This document shows, piece after piece, positions 63,937 to 64,000 of a stretch of DNA of 64,000 nt. This DNA is from Paenibacillus sp. SYP-B3998 (GTDB taxonomy: Bacteria; Bacillota; Bacilli; Paenibacillales; NBRC-103111). The translations under genes and the position numbers were made by a program. Below the pieces are notes generated by a model. The model was not told where the DNA came from, did no database searches, and saw only the letters and a list, made by a program, of their open reading frames with translations. The stretch's first letter is position 1. Each line of letters begins with the position of its first letter. The stretch is taken from positions 1,240,001 through 1,304,000 of the forward strand of contig NZ_JAAIKC010000001.1 of assembly GCF_010820665.1 (NCBI RefSeq), written 5' to 3'.

Positions 63937-64000
63937 TCCAAGAAAATATGATCAAAGTAGGAATGGCTGACCTGAACGTTGCACACGTAACAGGTGTGCT
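63933..64000 (+). CDS. cheD: Chemoreceptor deamidase CheD, N-terminal part
   Basis: The first 22 residues (MIQENMIKVGMADLNVAHVT, then GVL) begin at an ATG overlapping the cheC stop. IKVGMADL matches the CheD N-terminus, and cheC-cheD adjacency is the rule in Bacilli. CheD deamidates receptor glutamines. The catalytic Cys-His part lies beyond the window, so this call depends on context. Confidence 0.8.
   Translation, partial: MIQENMIKVGMADLNVAHVTGV

Noticed and set aside
1-64000. Search for insertion sequences, prophage, CRISPR arrays, tRNA or rRNA genes and toxin-antitoxin pairs
   Set aside because: No transposase, integrase, repeat-spacer pattern, cloverleaf or rRNA-like stretch was recognised. 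All intergenic gaps are short and flanked by conserved core genes.

Overview
The window is a stretch of core chromosome from a low-to-mid GC, endospore-forming, motile Firmicute, most like the Paenibacillaceae. This is judged from protein content and gene order only. FapR, CodY, YlbJ, SwrD/FlbD, FliY and a CheC/CheD adaptation system are all present. The complete fatty-acid operon fapR-plsX-fabH-fabD-fabG-acpP-fabF sits directly behind ylbJ-ylbL-yceD-rpmF, whereas in Bacillus subtilis these blocks are apart. I see no insertion sequence, prophage, tRNA, rRNA or CRISPR array. Nearly every base is coding, and no gene-free stretch exceeds about 250 bp.

Layout. 1-3611: the end of coaD, sporulation membrane gene ylbJ (minus strand), protease gene ylbL, then yceD-rpmF with its own promoter and terminator. 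3648-10585: a FapR-controlled fatty-acid/phospholipid operon with rnc, ending in a strong terminator. 10635-22063: smc, ftsY, ylxM-ffh-rpsP-khpA, rimM-trmD, rplS, lepB, rbgA and rnhB, covering chromosome organisation, protein targeting, tRNA/ribosome maturation and secretion. 22101-24724: a three-gene overlapping unit behind a flagellar sigma-D-like promoter, encoding a FliK-like protein, a free-standing FlhB C-terminal-domain homologue and a YraN protein. 24861-26426 (minus): comM. 26618-36384: a small zinc-ribbon protein, sucCD, dprA, topA, trmFO, hslV and hslU. 36423-37208: codY. 37452-64000: one uninterrupted flagellar/chemotaxis (fla/che) operon from flgB to cheD, cut by the window end.

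How the parts work together. FapR senses malonyl-CoA and represses the operon that makes acyl-ACP (fabH, D, G, F, acpP) and acyl-phosphate (plsX) for membrane lipids. FtsY, Ffh and LepB insert and process membrane and secreted proteins. The fla/che operon runs through rod and hook genes, the export apparatus, the switch (FliG, FliM, FliY) and the chemotaxis enzymes (CheA, W, Y, B, C, D). CodY, encoded just upstream, may repress it through a CodY-like box over the putative promoter.

The most interesting feature is the satellite pair at 22168-24350. A FliK-like ruler/switch protein lies beside a detached copy of the FlhB domain that FliK acts on, with what looks like its own sigma-D promoter, far from the main operon. 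Other points worth checking are the structured RNA/palindromes around hslV, GC-rich hairpin-dense patches inside fabD and the FliK-like gene, a nine-C tract before swrD, and the absence of xerC between trmFO and hslV. Several start codons were moved from the longest reading frame on ribosome-site and family grounds (ylbJ, yceD, fabG, acpP, fabF, ylxM, ffh, comM, dprA, topA, hslV, hslU, fliH, fliM, cheA and others).
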